A stretch of DNA of 64,000 nucleotides. It comes from Variovorax sp. IB41. Its GTDB lineage: Bacteria > Pseudomonadota > Gammaproteobacteria > Burkholderiales > Burkholderiaceae_C. Made by a program: the position numbers and the translations under genes. Of this stretch, positions 9,971 through 19,441 are shown piece by piece. The stretch lies in contig NZ_JAEFCB010000002.1 in assembly GCF_016405905.1 (NCBI RefSeq), forward strand, positions 124,001 through 188,000, given 5' to 3'. Every line of letters begins with the position of its first letter. Position 1 is the first letter of the stretch. Under the pieces are notes generated by a model. It saw only the letters and a program-made list of their open reading frames with translations. It searched no databases and was not told the origin of the DNA.

Positions 9971-10681
9971 TCACGCCGCGTCGTCGAAACCGTGGAACGT
10001 CGCGAACGCCTGCACCGGGTCCCTGGGCATCGCAAGGCGGTGCAGCGCCGCATCGGTCTGCGCGTAGCCCAGCGACATGCCGCACACCACCGTCTGGCCC
10101 GGGGGCAATTGCAGGCATTCGCGGATGACCGGTTCGTGCCGCACGAAAGACACCTGCGGGCAGGTGTCGAGCCCGCGCGCCTTGGCCGCGAGCATGAAGG
10201 TCTGCAGGAACATGCCGTAGTCGGCCCAGCTGTGCGGCATCAGCCGATCGTCGATCGTGAAGATGAGGCCGATGGGCGCATCGAAGAACAGGTAGTTGCG
10301 CCCCGTCTGCGTGTAGCGCGCGGCCGCATCCGCGCGGTCGATGCCCAGCGTCGTGTAGTAGCGCGCGCCGAAATCCGATTGCCGCGACCTGCACGGCGCG
10401 GGCAGGTCGCCCGGAAAGTGCCGCGAGGCCGGCAGGTCGTCGCGCTCGTGCGAGCGCAGCAGCGCCTGGCTGAACCGGCGCTTGGCGTCGCCTTCGAGCA
10501 CATGCACCGACCAGGGCTGCGTGTTCGAGTTGCTCGGCGCGCAGCGCGCGACCTCGAGAATTTCAACGACCAGCGCCTTGGAAACCGGTGTGGACTGGAA
10601 GGCGCGAACCGCCGCGCGCGAGCGGATGACCTCGTCGACAACGCCTCGCGCCGCGTCGTCCTTGGGGGGAGTTTTCGTCAT
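9971..10681 (-). CDS. Nitroreductase-family protein (possible 4-nitrobenzoate reductase)
   Basis: This 236-residue FMN-dependent nitroreductase begins MTKTPPKDDAARGVVDEVIRSRAAVRAF and shows family motifs: RxSxRxF-like start, CAPSNSNTQPW, ADYGMFLQTFMLAAKARGLDT, and GMSLGYAQ near the end. Such enzymes reduce nitro groups with NAD(P)H. A LysR gene lies immediately upstream on the same strand, and a DUF4863 protein, the family to which 4-hydroxylaminobenzoate lyase appears to belong, lies about 2.3 kb away. Together they recall the pnbA-pnbR-pnbB set of Pseudomonas putida TW3. The general nitroreductase assignment is firm; the substrate is inference. Confidence 0.85.
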   Translation of the reverse strand: MTKTPPKDDAARGVVDEVIRSRAAVRAFQSTPVSKALVVEILEVARCAPSNSNTQPWSVHVLEGDAKRRFSQALLRSHERDDLPASRHFPGDLPAPCRSRQSDFGARYYTTLGIDRADAAARYTQTGRNYLFFDAPIGLIFTIDDRLMPHSWADYGMFLQTFMLAAKARGLDTCPQVSFVRHEPVIRECLQLPPGQTVVCGMSLGYAQTDAALHRLAMPRDPVQAFATFHGFDDAA

Positions 10682-10770
10682 GGCGCGATGCTCGCACGCA
10701 GGTGCGCGGCTGCCCATTGAAACTTGCACAGCATGGGTATGCACGCCGTCGGATTTGGGTGGGTTACCCC

Positions 10771-11772
10771 TTAGCTCACGCTGCGCGAGGCGCCCTCGCC
10801 GCGCGTGGATTCCGCAAGCTCCGTGAGCTGCTCCCGGAGCCAGACGTGGGCCGGATCGTGCTCGTGGCGCCGGTGCCATATCGCGCGCAGGCTCACGTTC
10901 GCCACCTCGTAGGGCAGGGGCTTCGCATGCAGGTCGCCGCGGCGCACGAAGGCTTCGGCGAGCGGCGCGGGCACGATGGAAACCATGTCGGTGCCCAGCA
11001 GCAGATCGGGCACCGCGAGCGAGTGCGGCACCGTAATGCGGTAGCGCGGGCGCCGGCCGATGGCCGCGAGCGCGTCTTCCAGCGCCTGCCGGTCGAACAT
11101 CTCCGACTGGCGCGCCAGCCCGCGCTCGACGATGTAGCCGCTCACCGCGCCTTCCTCCTGGCCGCCGAGCGACACGGTGACCAGCGGAAATTCCGCCAGG
11201 TCTTCCACGCGGAGGTGCCGACGGCGCAGCGGATGGCCCTTGCGCATGACCAGCACGTCCTCCTGCGTCCACACCGGGCCGCTCTGGAAGCGCGCCGGCA
11301 CCTCCGCGAAGATGCCGATCGCCAGGTCGATGCGGCCCACGTCGATCTGCTCGGCCAGATCGAGCCGCGTGGACGGCCGCACGACCAGGTCCACCGCTGG
11401 CGCGAGGGCGTTCACGCGGTGGCTCAGGTCCACCAGCAGCACCGAGGTCACGTAATCGTTCGCAGCCAGCACGAAGGTGCGCGAGGCGGTGGCGGGATCG
11501 AAGGGCTGCACGCCCAGCGTGTCGTGGATGCTGCGCAGGGCCTCCCGCAGCGGCGCGGCCATGGCCAGTGCGCGCGCGGTGGGCTCCATGCCGCGGGCGG
11601 TGCGGATGAAGAGCTCGTCCTGCAGCGCTTCGCGCAGGCGCGACAGCGCATGGCTGATCGCGGACTGGCTCAGGTGCAGCCGCTTGCCCGCGCGCAGCAG
11701 GTTCTGGTCCTCGAAGACGGCATCGAAGACGCGCAGCAGGTTCAGGTCCATCCGGCTCGGGTTCACCGCCAT
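10771..11772 (-). CDS. LysR-family transcriptional regulator (possible PnbR-like)
   Basis: This 333-residue LysR protein has its HTH at MDLNLLRVFDAVFEDQNLLRAGKRLHLSQSAISHALSRLRE (NodD/DntR-like layout) and a C-terminal effector domain. The ATG at 11772 (MAVNPSRMD) follows AGGAG by about 8 bases; an upstream in-frame ATG at 11802 would place that site inside the gene. It is transcribed in the same direction as the nitroreductase (89 bases apart) and divergently from the Bug gene. A TGCA-N5-TGCA inverted repeat at 11789-11801 lies just upstream and may be its binding site. It probably responds to an aromatic carboxylate, going by context. Confidence 0.85.
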   Translation of the reverse strand: MAVNPSRMDLNLLRVFDAVFEDQNLLRAGKRLHLSQSAISHALSRLREALQDELFIRTARGMEPTARALAMAAPLREALRSIHDTLGVQPFDPATASRTFVLAANDYVTSVLLVDLSHRVNALAPAVDLVVRPSTRLDLAEQIDVGRIDLAIGIFAEVPARFQSGPVWTQEDVLVMRKGHPLRRRHLRVEDLAEFPLVTVSLGGQEEGAVSGYIVERGLARQSEMFDRQALEDALAAIGRRPRYRITVPHSLAVPDLLLGTDMVSIVPAPLAEAFVRRGDLHAKPLPYEVANVSLRAIWHRRHEHDPAHVWLREQLTELAESTRGEGASRSVS

Positions 11773-11921
11773 CTCGTTCTCCTCATGTTGCACGCGCTGC
11801 ATTGTCGTGTTGCAGATTCATCGCTTCCAGTGGCGGATGCCCGGTGGCACCGTTCGCCCATGCGTTGCCGTCGAACCGGAACAGCGCCGAGACAGGGCCG
11901 AGACAAACAACTGGAGCAATC

Positions 11922-12917
11922 ATGGTGCATCACATTTCGAGGCGGACTTTCGCCAAACGCGCTGCGTGTTTCGTGCCGGGCGCGGCGCTGCTGCCGGCTT
12001 TCGCATTCGCGCAGGCCGATGCGGCGATGGGGCGGCTCATCGTGGGCTATCCGCCCGGCGGCACGCTCGACCAGACCGCGCGGCGCCTGACCGAAGCGTG
12101 GCGCACGCAGGGCCGGCCCTACCTGGTGGACAACCGGCCGGGCGCCGCCGGGCGCATCGCCAATGCGCAGCTCAAGCGCGAGAAGCCGGACGGCAGCGTG
12201 CTCCTGTGCACGCACACCTCGGCCATGACGATCTACCCGCACGTCTACACCCGCCTCGCGTACGACCCCGCGAAGGATTTCAGGCCCGTCGCCCTGCTGT
12301 CCTCCGCGGCCTGCGCCCTGGCCGTGAGCAGCGCCGTGCCGCCCGAAGTGAAGACGCTGGCCGACTACGTGCGCTGGCTGAAGCGCACCGAGACCGGGCG
12401 CACCTACGCATCGCCCGCGGCCGGCTCGCTCGCGCAGTTCCTGGGCTACCGCTTTTCGCAGGCGGCGGGCGTGCCGCTCACGCACGTGGCCTATCGCGGC
12501 TCCGCGCCCGCGGTGCAGGACCTGCTGGGCGGCCAGATTCCCGCCTACCTCGGCTTCGTGGGCGACTTCCTGCAGTACCTGGACAGCGGCAAGCTGCGCC
12601 TCCTGGCCGTGACCAGCGAACGCCGCTCGCGCTTTCTGAAGAACGTGCCGACCTTCGCGGAGCAGGGCTTCGAGACCGTGACCGGGCTGGAGAGCTACGG
12701 CGTCTACGCGCCGGCCGCCACGCCGGAGAAAACGGCGGCCGCGCTCGCCGAAGCCACGCAGGCCGCATCGCGCGACAGCACGCTCATCGCCGGCCTCTCG
12801 CAGATCGGCCTGGAAGTGGCCTACCTCGGGCCGGCCGACTGCGTGCGCCTCATCGCCGCCGAGCAGGAGCGATGGAAGCCGGTGGTCGCGGCCTCCGGCT
12901 TCAAGGCCGACGAGTAA
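11922..12917 (+). CDS. Bug/TctC-family extracytoplasmic substrate-binding protein
   Basis: This 331-residue protein starts with MVHHISRRTFAKRAACF..., a twin-arginine-like signal peptide ending near AFAQA. Mature-protein motifs of the tripartite tricarboxylate transporter receptor family follow: LIVGYPPGGTLDQTARRL, VDNRPGAAGRIAN, VAYRGSAPAVQDLLGGQI, and LLAVTSERRS. Bug proteins bind carboxylates in the periplasm. No TctA/TctB membrane genes are adjacent, so it is an orphan receptor, as is common in Burkholderiales. Its position between the LysR gene and the DUF4863 gene suggests it binds an aromatic or related carboxylate used by this cluster. Confidence 0.9.
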   Translation: MVHHISRRTFAKRAACFVPGAALLPAFAFAQADAAMGRLIVGYPPGGTLDQTARRLTEAWRTQGRPYLVDNRPGAAGRIANAQLKREKPDGSVLLCTHTSAMTIYPHVYTRLAYDPAKDFRPVALLSSAACALAVSSAVPPEVKTLADYVRWLKRTETGRTYASPAAGSLAQFLGYRFSQAAGVPLTHVAYRGSAPAVQDLLGGQIPAYLGFVGDFLQYLDSGKLRLLAVTSERRSRFLKNVPTFAEQGFETVTGLESYGVYAPAATPEKTAAALAEATQAASRDSTLIAGLSQIGLEVAYLGPADCVRLIAAEQERWKPVVAASGFKADE

Positions 12918-12965
12918 GGCGGGCAAGCAAGAAAACCCCTCAAGCAAAAAAGGAAAAACCACCCC

Positions 12966-13505
12966 ATGACCGAGCAGGAAAAACTGATCGAGACCAGCCT
13001 TCCGTTCCTCGCGGAAATCCAGAACATGACCACGGGCACCGAGGTGGAGCAGTGGCTCAACGCCACCTATCCGCCGGGCTCGCCGCTCTACGACGCGCTG
13101 GCCGCGCTGGTGCAGGCCGGCGTGCGCGACGGCTGGGCCGCCAACGTCGAGATCCAGGGACGCAGGTACCGGCGCGCGCGGCTGTGCGATCCGTCGGCGC
13201 GCACCTTCGGCTTCAGCATCACCGCGGTCTACATGGACAGCGCGGACAACACGCAGGGCAACCCCGAGGGGAGCTTTCGCGGCGACTACCACGCGCACCC
13301 CTACGGCGAATTCAACATGGTGGTGCCGCTGAACGACGGTGCCGCGCTGGCGGGGCCCAACGGGTGGTGCTACGGCGGGTGGACCGCGCCCGCGCCGGGG
13401 AGCCATCACTATCCGGAGGCCAAGGGCGGCGCGGTCATCGCGCTGTTCTATCTGCCGGCGGGGCGGATCTCGTACGACATGAAGGCGCCGGGCATCACGT
13501 CGTAG
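12966..13505 (+). CDS. DUF4863-family protein, probable 4-hydroxylaminobenzoate lyase
   Basis: This 179-residue cytosolic protein (MTEQEKLIETSLPFLAEIQ) has a cupin-like core with histidines in DYHAHPYGEFNMVVPLN and PGSHHYPEAKGG. I recognise it as DUF4863, a family that to my knowledge includes PnbB, the lyase converting 4-hydroxylaminobenzoate to protocatechuate and ammonia. A strong purine-rich leader (AAAAAGGAAAAA) precedes the ATG. It sits 48 bases after the Bug gene. Family assignment is fairly secure; the enzymatic role is inferred from the family and from the nearby nitroreductase. Confidence 0.75.
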   Translation: MTEQEKLIETSLPFLAEIQNMTTGTEVEQWLNATYPPGSPLYDALAALVQAGVRDGWAANVEIQGRRYRRARLCDPSARTFGFSITAVYMDSADNTQGNPEGSFRGDYHAHPYGEFNMVVPLNDGAALAGPNGWCYGGWTAPAPGSHHYPEAKGGAVIALFYLPAGRISYDMKAPGITS

Positions 13506-13528
13506 CGCACGCGTCGCACAAGTCTTGT

Positions 13529-14428
13529 TCAGGCCTCGCTGGACGCGGCTTCCGCTGCGATCCAGCTCTCGAAATCGCGCACGCGCTGGGGCACCGGCCG
13601 GTCCGCGCGCCAGGCCATGAAGTAGCCGCCCTCGGTGGGCACGCGCAGGTCGAAGGGCGCCGCCAGCCGACCGCTGGCCAGGTCGTCGCGCACGAACGCG
13701 AAGAGGCCCACCATCACGCCCAGCTCTTCGGCCGCCGCCTGGTAGGCCATGGCGGCGTTCTCGAACTGCAGGCCGCGCCGCGTGTCGATGCCGGGCGCGC
13801 CGGCTGCCGCGAGCCAGGTCTGCCAGTCGTGCGGCCGGTTGAGCGAACTGAGCAGCGCCTGGTGCGCAAGATCGGCCGGCGCCTTCAGCGGCGGCTCGCG
13901 CCGCAGCAGCGCGGGCGCGCACACCGGCAGCAGCGTCTCGCGGAACAGCAGCCGGTAGCCGGGGCCGACCGGCGGGCTCGGCTCCGAGTGGATGCTCACG
14001 TCGATGTCGTCGCGCTCGAAATCGGTCGGCTTGTGCGAGGTGGTGATCTGCACGTCGATGCGCGGATGCAGCGCATGAAAGCGCGCGAGCCGCGGAATCA
14101 GCCAGCGGATCGCAAACGTCGGCGGCAGCTTGATGCGCAGCAGCCATTCGTCGGGGCTTTGCTGCTGCAGTTGGCGGGTGCCGTGCTCGATCTGGTCGAG
14201 GGCCACCCGCATGCTCGCGAAATAGCTCTCGCCCGCGGGCGTGAGGCGGATGCCGTGCCGCCCGCGCTCGAAGAGCTGCACCCCGAGCCAGTCTTCCAGC
14301 GTGGCGATGTGCCGGCTGACGGCGCCCTGCGTCACGAACAGCTCCTGCGCGGCGCGCGTGAAGTTGCCGCAGCGCGCGGCCGCCTCGAAGGCGCGCAAGG
14401 CGTTGAGCGGGGGCAGTTTGCGTGTCAT
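13529..14428 (-). CDS. LysR-family regulator, GcvA-like
   Basis: This 299-residue protein shows the GcvA-subgroup start MTRKLPPLNALRAFEAAARCGNFTRAAQELFVTQGAVSRHI, followed by an effector domain with LPPTFAIRWLIPRL, which is typical of this subgroup. It is divergent from the Bug-leuC-leuD-leuB operon, with 100 bases between starts. A CATGC-CT-GCATG inverted repeat at 14446-14457 in that gap is a candidate binding site. It probably controls the operon in response to the compound handled by those enzymes. Confidence 0.9.
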   Translation of the reverse strand: MTRKLPPLNALRAFEAAARCGNFTRAAQELFVTQGAVSRHIATLEDWLGVQLFERGRHGIRLTPAGESYFASMRVALDQIEHGTRQLQQQSPDEWLLRIKLPPTFAIRWLIPRLARFHALHPRIDVQITTSHKPTDFERDDIDVSIHSEPSPPVGPGYRLLFRETLLPVCAPALLRREPPLKAPADLAHQALLSSLNRPHDWQTWLAAAGAPGIDTRRGLQFENAAMAYQAAAEELGVMVGLFAFVRDDLASGRLAAPFDLRVPTEGGYFMAWRADRPVPQRVRDFESWIAAEAASSEA

Positions 14429-14528
14429 GGGGTATGAAGTTTACTCATGCCTGCATGCCTTTATTGTGATTGCGAAGCGTGAGGGTCGAGGCATAGCATG
14501 CGCTCATTACAAAGACAGGAGACACGCG

Positions 14529-15527
14529 ATGACGATGAAGAAACTGCATGCCTGCTTGCATTCGTGCCTGATGACCGCGGTGCTGCTCGGCGCGCACGGC
14601 GCGGCATCGGCCGATGACTCGGCCGCCAAGGGCTATCCCGCCCAGCCGATCAAGCTGATGGTGCCGTGGCCCGCGGGCGGCGGCGTGGACACCACCGCGC
14701 GCATCGTGTCCGAGCTCTTGGGCCATCGCCTGGGCCAGCCCTTCGTGGTGGACAACCGCGCGGGCGCGGGCGGCAACATCGGCACCGAGCTCGCGGCGCG
14801 TCAGAAGGCCGATGGCTACAACCTGCTGATGTCCTCGATCAGCCCGAACGCGGTGAACATCAGCCTCTACACCAAGCTGGGCTTCGATCCGGTGAAGGAC
14901 TTCGAGCCGATCGTCTACGTCTCGGCCGTGCCCAACATCCTGGTGGTGCCGGCCAACTCGCCGTTCAAGACGGTCAAGGACGTGATCGACGCGGCGCGCG
15001 CGAACCCGGGCAAGCTGAACTACGGCTCGGGCGGCATCGGCTCCTCGCAGCATCTGGCCGCGGTGCAGTTCGCCGCCGCCGCGAAGATCGACATCGTGCA
15101 CGTGCCCTACAAGGGCACCGCGCCGGCCGAGGCCGACCTCGCGGCGGGCCACGTGTCGCTGATGCTCGACACCACCACCTGCCTGCCCTTCATCGCCGGC
15201 GGCCGCATGCGCGCGCTGGCCGTGGCCTCCAAGGTGCGCAACCCCGCGCTGCCCGATGTGCCGACCTTCGACGAGGTGGGCCTGAAGGGCGTCTACGCCT
15301 CGTCGTGGTACGGCCTCTCGGCGCCGGCCGGCACGCCGCGCCCGATCATCGACAAGCTCAACGCCGAGGCCAACGCGGTGCTCAAGTCGCCCGAGCTGCA
15401 AAAGCGCATGGCCGCCTTCGGCGCCGAGGTCGGCGGCGGCACGCCCGAGGACTTCGGGCGCTTCATGGCGAGCGAGACCAAGCGCTATGCGGAGATCGTG
15501 CGCATCTCCGGCGTGAAGCTCGACTGA
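14529..15527 (+). CDS. Bug/TctC-family extracytoplasmic substrate-binding protein
   Basis: This 332-residue protein has a signal peptide ([28 protein letters not shown]). Standard Bug motifs follow: [56 protein letters not shown] and [15 protein letters not shown]. It is the first gene of an operon with leuC (26 bases downstream), leuD and leuB. Such binding proteins bring in dicarboxylates and tricarboxylates, so the protein may capture a malate- or citrate-like acid metabolised by the downstream enzymes. No membrane partners are nearby. Confidence 0.92.
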   Translation: MTMKKLHACLHSCLMTAVLLGAHGAASADDSAAKGYPAQPIKLMVPWPAGGGVDTTARIVSELLGHRLGQPFVVDNRAGAGGNIGTELAARQKADGYNLLMSSISPNAVNISLYTKLGFDPVKDFEPIVYVSAVPNILVVPANSPFKTVKDVIDAARANPGKLNYGSGGIGSSQHLAAVQFAAAAKIDIVHVPYKGTAPAEADLAAGHVSLMLDTTTCLPFIAGGRMRALAVASKVRNPALPDVPTFDEVGLKGVYASSWYGLSAPAGTPRPIIDKLNAEANAVLKSPELQKRMAAFGAEVGGGTPEDFGRFMASETKRYAEIVRISGVKLD

Positions 15528-15553
15528 TCCCCTTTTCATTTCTCCTCTTCTCC

Positions 15554-16972
15554 ATGTCCCTCGCTCCCCGCACCCTCTTCGACAAGATCTGGCAGCCGCA
15601 CGTGGTGACGCAGCGCGACGACGGCCAGAGCCTGCTGTACGTCGACCGCCACCTGGTGCAGGACGGCTCCGCGCCGGCCTTCGAGATGCTGCGCCAGCGC
15701 GGCCTTCCCGTGCGCCGCCCGGAGCGCGCCTTCGCCACGCCCGACCACTACGTGCCCACCGGTTCGCGCGCGCTCGCCGACATCGCCGACCCCGAGAAGC
15801 GCGCGATGGCGCAGGCACTACAGGACGACAGCGCGGCCGCTGGCATCCGATTTTTCGGCCTGGACGATCTGCGCCAGGGCATCGTGCATGTGGTGGGCCC
15901 GGAGCAGGGCCTGAGCCTGCCGGGCAGCGTGATCGTCTGCGGCGACAGCCACACCGCCACGCACGGCGCGCTCGGCGCGCTGGCCTTCGGCATCGGCGCC
16001 TCGGAAGTGGCGCACGTGCTCGCCACGCAGACGCTGTGGCAGCGCAAGCCCCGCACGCTGCGCGTGACGATCGACGGGCGGCTGTCCGAGGGCGTCTCGG
16101 CCAAGGACATCATCCTGGCGGTCATCGCGCGGCTGGGCGCCGCGGGCGGCACGGGGCACGTCATCGAGTACGCGGGCGAGGCGATCCGCGCGCTCTCGAT
16201 GGCGGGGCGCATGACGATTTGCAACATGTCCATCGAGGCCGGCGCGCGCGCGGGCATGGTGGCGCCCGACGACACCACCTTCGAATGGCTCGCCGGCCGG
16301 CCCGAGGCGCCGCAGGGTGCTGCGTGGGACGAAGCGGTCGCGCGTTGGCGCCAGTTGCCGAGCGACGAGGGCGCGGTGTTCGACGCCGAGCTGCGCCTAT
16401 CCGCTGGCGACATCGCGCCGATGGTCACCTGGGGCAACAGCCCCGAGGACGCATTGCCGATCACCGGCCGCGTGCCCGACCCGGCCGACGCCAGCACCGC
16501 CGAGCGCCGCGCGTCGATGCAGCGCACGCTCGCCTACATGGGCCTGGAGGCGGGGCAGATGCTCGACGAGGTGGCGGTCGATCGCGTCTTTATCGGCTCC
16601 TGCACCAACGGCCGCATCGAGGACATGCGCAGCGCCGCCGAGGTGGTGCGCGGGCGGCGCGTGGCCGAGGGCGTAGAGGCCTGGGTCGTGCCCGGCTCCG
16701 GCCTCGTGAAGCAGCAGGCCGAGGCCGAGGGGCTGGACGCCGTGTTCCGCGCGGCGGGCCTGCAGTGGCGCCATGCCGGCTGCTCGATGTGCCTGGGCAC
16801 CAACGGCGACCAGGTGGCCGCGGGCCAGCGCTGCGCCTCGACCTCCAACCGCAACTTCGTCGGCCGCCAGGGGCCGGGTTCGCGCACGCACCTCATGAGC
16901 CCGGCGATGGCCGCGGCCGCCGCCATCACAGGGCGGCTCACCGACGTGCGCAGCCTGCTCGCATCGCACTGA
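15554..16972 (+). CDS. leuC: 3-isopropylmalate dehydratase large subunit (LeuC type)
   Basis: This 472-residue aconitase-superfamily protein shows the 4Fe-4S ligand motifs IGSCTNGR and GCSMCLG, along with [20 protein letters not shown] and [12 protein letters not shown]. With LeuD it isomerises 2-isopropylmalate to 3-isopropylmalate in leucine synthesis. Length and motifs are normal. The operon starts with a Bug receptor and has no asd, fimV or truA beside it, so it may be a second, catabolic copy acting on another 2-substituted malate. Which of these applies cannot be settled from this window. Confidence 0.93.
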   Translation: MSLAPRTLFDKIWQPHVVTQRDDGQSLLYVDRHLVQDGSAPAFEMLRQRGLPVRRPERAFATPDHYVPTGSRALADIADPEKRAMAQALQDDSAAAGIRFFGLDDLRQGIVHVVGPEQGLSLPGSVIVCGDSHTATHGALGALAFGIGASEVAHVLATQTLWQRKPRTLRVTIDGRLSEGVSAKDIILAVIARLGAAGGTGHVIEYAGEAIRALSMAGRMTICNMSIEAGARAGMVAPDDTTFEWLAGRPEAPQGAAWDEAVARWRQLPSDEGAVFDAELRLSAGDIAPMVTWGNSPEDALPITGRVPDPADASTAERRASMQRTLAYMGLEAGQMLDEVAVDRVFIGSCTNGRIEDMRSAAEVVRGRRVAEGVEAWVVPGSGLVKQQAEAEGLDAVFRAAGLQWRHAGCSMCLGTNGDQVAAGQRCASTSNRNFVGRQGPGSRTHLMSPAMAAAAAITGRLTDVRSLLASH

Positions 16973-16996
16973 CGACAACCTTCGAACAGCCATCCC

Positions 16997-17602
16997 ATGG
17001 AAGCTTTCACACGACTCGAAGCGCTCGCGGCACCGCTGCCGCGCGCCAACATCGACACCGACCAGATCGTGCCCGCGCTGTACCTGCAGAAGCCGCGCTC
17101 CGACAACTTCGGCGACTATCTTTTTCATGACGTGCGGCACGACGTGCATGGCCGGCGGCGCGACGAATTCGTGCTCAACGCGCCGGTGTATGCCGATGCG
17201 CGCATCCTGGTGGCCGGGCCCAATTTCGGCTGCGGCTCGTCGCGCGAGCACGCGGTCTGGGCGCTGTACGACGGCGGCTTTCGCGCGGTGATCGCGCCGA
17301 GCTTCGGCGACATCTTCTTCAGCAATGCGCTGAAGAACGGCCTCTTGCCGGTGCGCCTGCCCGAAGCCGTGGTGCAGCGAATGCTGGACGACCTGCTCGC
17401 CGCACCCGGCACGCGCATGACGGTGGACCTTCGCACGCAGACCGTCACCGGCCCGCACGAGCGCGTCGAGCCCTTCCGCATCGATCCGTTCCCGCGCCAG
17501 TGCCTGCTCGAAGGCCTGGACGAAATCGACTACACGCTGGCGCAGCACGCGGCCATCGACGCATTCGAGCAAGGCCGCGCGCGCGGCGCGGCTCCTCTTT
17601 GA
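16997..17602 (+). CDS. leuD: 3-isopropylmalate dehydratase small subunit (LeuD type)
   Basis: This 201-residue protein carries the LeuD swivelling-domain signatures [32 protein letters not shown] and [17 protein letters not shown]. It is the partner of LeuC, whose stop lies 24 bases upstream. The start ATG is in the usual position ([23 protein letters not shown]). The last residues (RARGAAPL) run slightly past the usual end but nothing looks broken. Confidence 0.93.
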   Translation: MEAFTRLEALAAPLPRANIDTDQIVPALYLQKPRSDNFGDYLFHDVRHDVHGRRRDEFVLNAPVYADARILVAGPNFGCGSSREHAVWALYDGGFRAVIAPSFGDIFFSNALKNGLLPVRLPEAVVQRMLDDLLAAPGTRMTVDLRTQTVTGPHERVEPFRIDPFPRQCLLEGLDEIDYTLAQHAAIDAFEQGRARGAAPL

Positions 17603-17625
17603 AGTGTGACCCTGAAAGGTTTGAA

Positions 17626-18705
17626 ATGAAGATTGCAGTGATGCCGGGCGACGGCATTGGCGGCGAGGTCACGGCGCAGGCCGTGAAGGTGCTCAAGGCG
17701 GTGGTGGGCCACGGCCAATCCCTGGAGTTGGTGGAAGCGGCGATCGGGCAGGCCGGCATCGACGCCGCCGGCGATCCGCTGCCCGCGGCCACGAGCGAGA
17801 TCGCGCGCAAGGCCGACGCCATCCTGTTCGGCTCGGCCGGCATGCCCGGCGATGAGGAGATCCCGTTCATGATGCGGCCGGGCGCAAGCCTGCTGCGCTT
17901 GCGCAAGGAGCTGGGGCTCTTCGCGAATTTCCGGCCGGCTTTTCTTTTCCCCGAGCTGATCGGCGCTTCGACGCTCAAGCCCGAGGTGGTCGACGGGCTC
18001 GACCTGATGATCCTGCGCGAGCTCACCGGCGACGTGTATTTCGGCGAGCCGCGCGGCAGCGGCCTCAACGCCAACGGCGAGCGCGAGGCCTTCAACACGA
18101 TGCGCTATTCGGAGCCCGAAATCGAGCGCATCGCGCACGTCGCGTTCCGCACCGCACGCGCGCGCAGCCGCAAGCTCTGCTCGGTGGACAAGGCCAACGT
18201 GCTCGAGGTGATGCAGCTGTGGCGCGAGGTGGTCACGCGCGTGGGCAAGGACTATCCGGACGTAGAGCTCACGCACCTGTTCGTCGATGCGGCGGCGATG
18301 CAGCTGATGCGCGCGCCCAGGCAGTTCGACGTGATCGTGACCGGCAACATCTTCGGCGACATCCTCTCGGACGCCGCCGCGATGCTCACCGGCTCCATCG
18401 GCATGCTGCCCTCGGCGTCGATGGCGGCCGGCAGCTTCGGGCTGTACGAGCCGGTGCACGGCACCGCGCCCGATATCGCGGGCAAGAACCTCGCGAACCC
18501 GCTGGCCTCGATCCTGTCGATGGCGATGATGCTGCGCTTCTCGTTCGACCAGGCGGGGAATGCGCAGCGCGTGGAGGGCGCCGTGCGCCGCGTGCTGGCC
18601 GAGGGCCTGCGCACCGGCGACATCTTCCAGCCCGGCTGCACGCGCGTGGGCACCGCGGAGATGGGCGATGCGGTGGTGGCGGCGCTCGGCAAGGCCGCGG
18701 CCTAA
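17626..18705 (+). CDS. leuB: 3-isopropylmalate dehydrogenase (LeuB type; isocitrate/isopropylmalate family)
   Basis: This 359-residue beta-decarboxylating dehydrogenase begins [23 protein letters not shown] and shows [55 protein letters not shown] and [15 protein letters not shown]. These fit LeuB, which oxidises 3-isopropylmalate with NAD. It starts 23 bases after leuD with AAAGG just upstream. As the last gene of the Bug-leuCDB operon it may act on a different 3-substituted malate. The hairpin at 18717-18742 follows the stop by 11 bases. Confidence 0.92.
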   Translation: MKIAVMPGDGIGGEVTAQAVKVLKAVVGHGQSLELVEAAIGQAGIDAAGDPLPAATSEIARKADAILFGSAGMPGDEEIPFMMRPGASLLRLRKELGLFANFRPAFLFPELIGASTLKPEVVDGLDLMILRELTGDVYFGEPRGSGLNANGEREAFNTMRYSEPEIERIAHVAFRTARARSRKLCSVDKANVLEVMQLWREVVTRVGKDYPDVELTHLFVDAAAMQLMRAPRQFDVIVTGNIFGDILSDAAAMLTGSIGMLPSASMAAGSFGLYEPVHGTAPDIAGKNLANPLASILSMAMMLRFSFDQAGNAQRVEGAVRRVLAEGLRTGDIFQPGCTRVGTAEMGDAVVAALGKAAA

Positions 18706-18716
18706 GGTCCAACGCA

Positions 18717-18742
18717 GCACCCGCACCGGGATGTGCGGGTGC
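18717..18742. terminator. Strong hairpin between convergent leuB and MarR genes
   Basis: GCACCCGCAC and GTGCGGGTGC form a perfect 10-bp GC-rich stem with a 6-base loop, 11 bases past the leuB stop and 30 bases before the end of the convergent MarR gene. A T-run is lacking, but the position fits a bidirectional transcription end. Confidence 0.6.
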
Positions 18743-18772
18743 GCGAGCCCATGAGGTGCGCGCGCGATGCGC

Positions 18773-19318
18773 TCAGGGGCCGCGCTTGGGCCAGTGGTGG
18801 CGCGTGCCGCCCGCGCGGCGGTCGGCCTTTTCCGGCACCACGCCCTGCGCGCTCAATTCGGTGCCACGCGATTCGAGGCGGCGCAGGCACTGCAGAAAGA
18901 TCTCGATGTGCGCGGCATCCATGCCGTCGAGCAGTTCGGTGTTCAGGCTCGCGATGCGCGGGAACAGCTCGCCGTAAAGCTGCCGGCCCGAAGGGCTCAG
19001 GCGCACATGCACTTCGCGGCGATCCTCGGCGTCCTGGCGGCGCTCCACCAGTTTCTTGTCGGTGAGGCTGCGCAGGCCCCGCGAGGTGCGCACGCGGTCC
19101 AGGTCGAGCCGCTCGGCGAGCGCCGAGGGCGTGAGCTCGCCGACCTCCGCGAGCGTGCCGATCATTCCCCATTCGCGGCGCGTGATGCCGAAGCCGCCTT
19201 CGACCATGCGCGTCGCCATGCCGCTGCCGGCACGCGCGGCGCGCGAGAGCCGGTACAGGAGCAGGTCGTCCAGGGAACGGGGAGCGCGCAGGGCGCCCGC
19301 ATCGGGAAAAACTGACAT
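18773..19318 (-). CDS. MarR-family transcriptional regulator
   Basis: This 181-residue winged-helix protein has the MarR core FGITRREWGMIGTLAEVGELTPSALAERLDLDRVRTSRGLRSLTDKKLVERRQDAEDRREVHVRLSPSGRQLY. ATG 19318 (MSVFPDAG) was chosen; a longer frame would need a TTG at 19360. It is divergent from a Bug gene, and the shared 123-base gap holds a TTTGTTAC/GTAACAAA inverted repeat, a likely MarR operator. It probably represses itself and the Bug gene until a small carboxylate or aromatic ligand binds. Confidence 0.88.
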   Translation of the reverse strand: MSVFPDAGALRAPRSLDDLLLYRLSRAARAGSGMATRMVEGGFGITRREWGMIGTLAEVGELTPSALAERLDLDRVRTSRGLRSLTDKKLVERRQDAEDRREVHVRLSPSGRQLYGELFPRIASLNTELLDGMDAAHIEIFLQCLRRLESRGTELSAQGVVPEKADRRAGGTRHHWPKRGP

Positions 19319-19379
19319 GGAAATGGCAAGGGGTTGTGGCTGCGCCGCCTCGGCAGCCAATGATGGATTAGATCAACTA

Positions 19380-19410
19380 TTTGTTACCTACGTATAAACA
19401 AAGTAACAAA
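19380..19410. promoter_or_regulatory. Inverted repeat, probable MarR operator
   Basis: TTTGTTAC (19380-19387) and GTAACAAA (19403-19410) are perfect inverted 8-bp arms around a 15-base spacer that itself contains TACGTA and TATAAA. It lies in the AT-rich part of the divergent gap between the MarR and Bug genes, about 30 bases upstream of the Bug start. That position would overlap the Bug promoter. Confidence 0.55.
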
Positions 19411-19441
19411 AGCCGGCCTGTCGCCGGAAGCAGGAGATCTC

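Noticed and set aside
13529..15818. Long antisense frame over the Bug and leuC genes as an alternative gene
   Set aside because: The residue composition is typical of shadow coding, and the plus-strand Bug and LeuC motifs are unambiguous.
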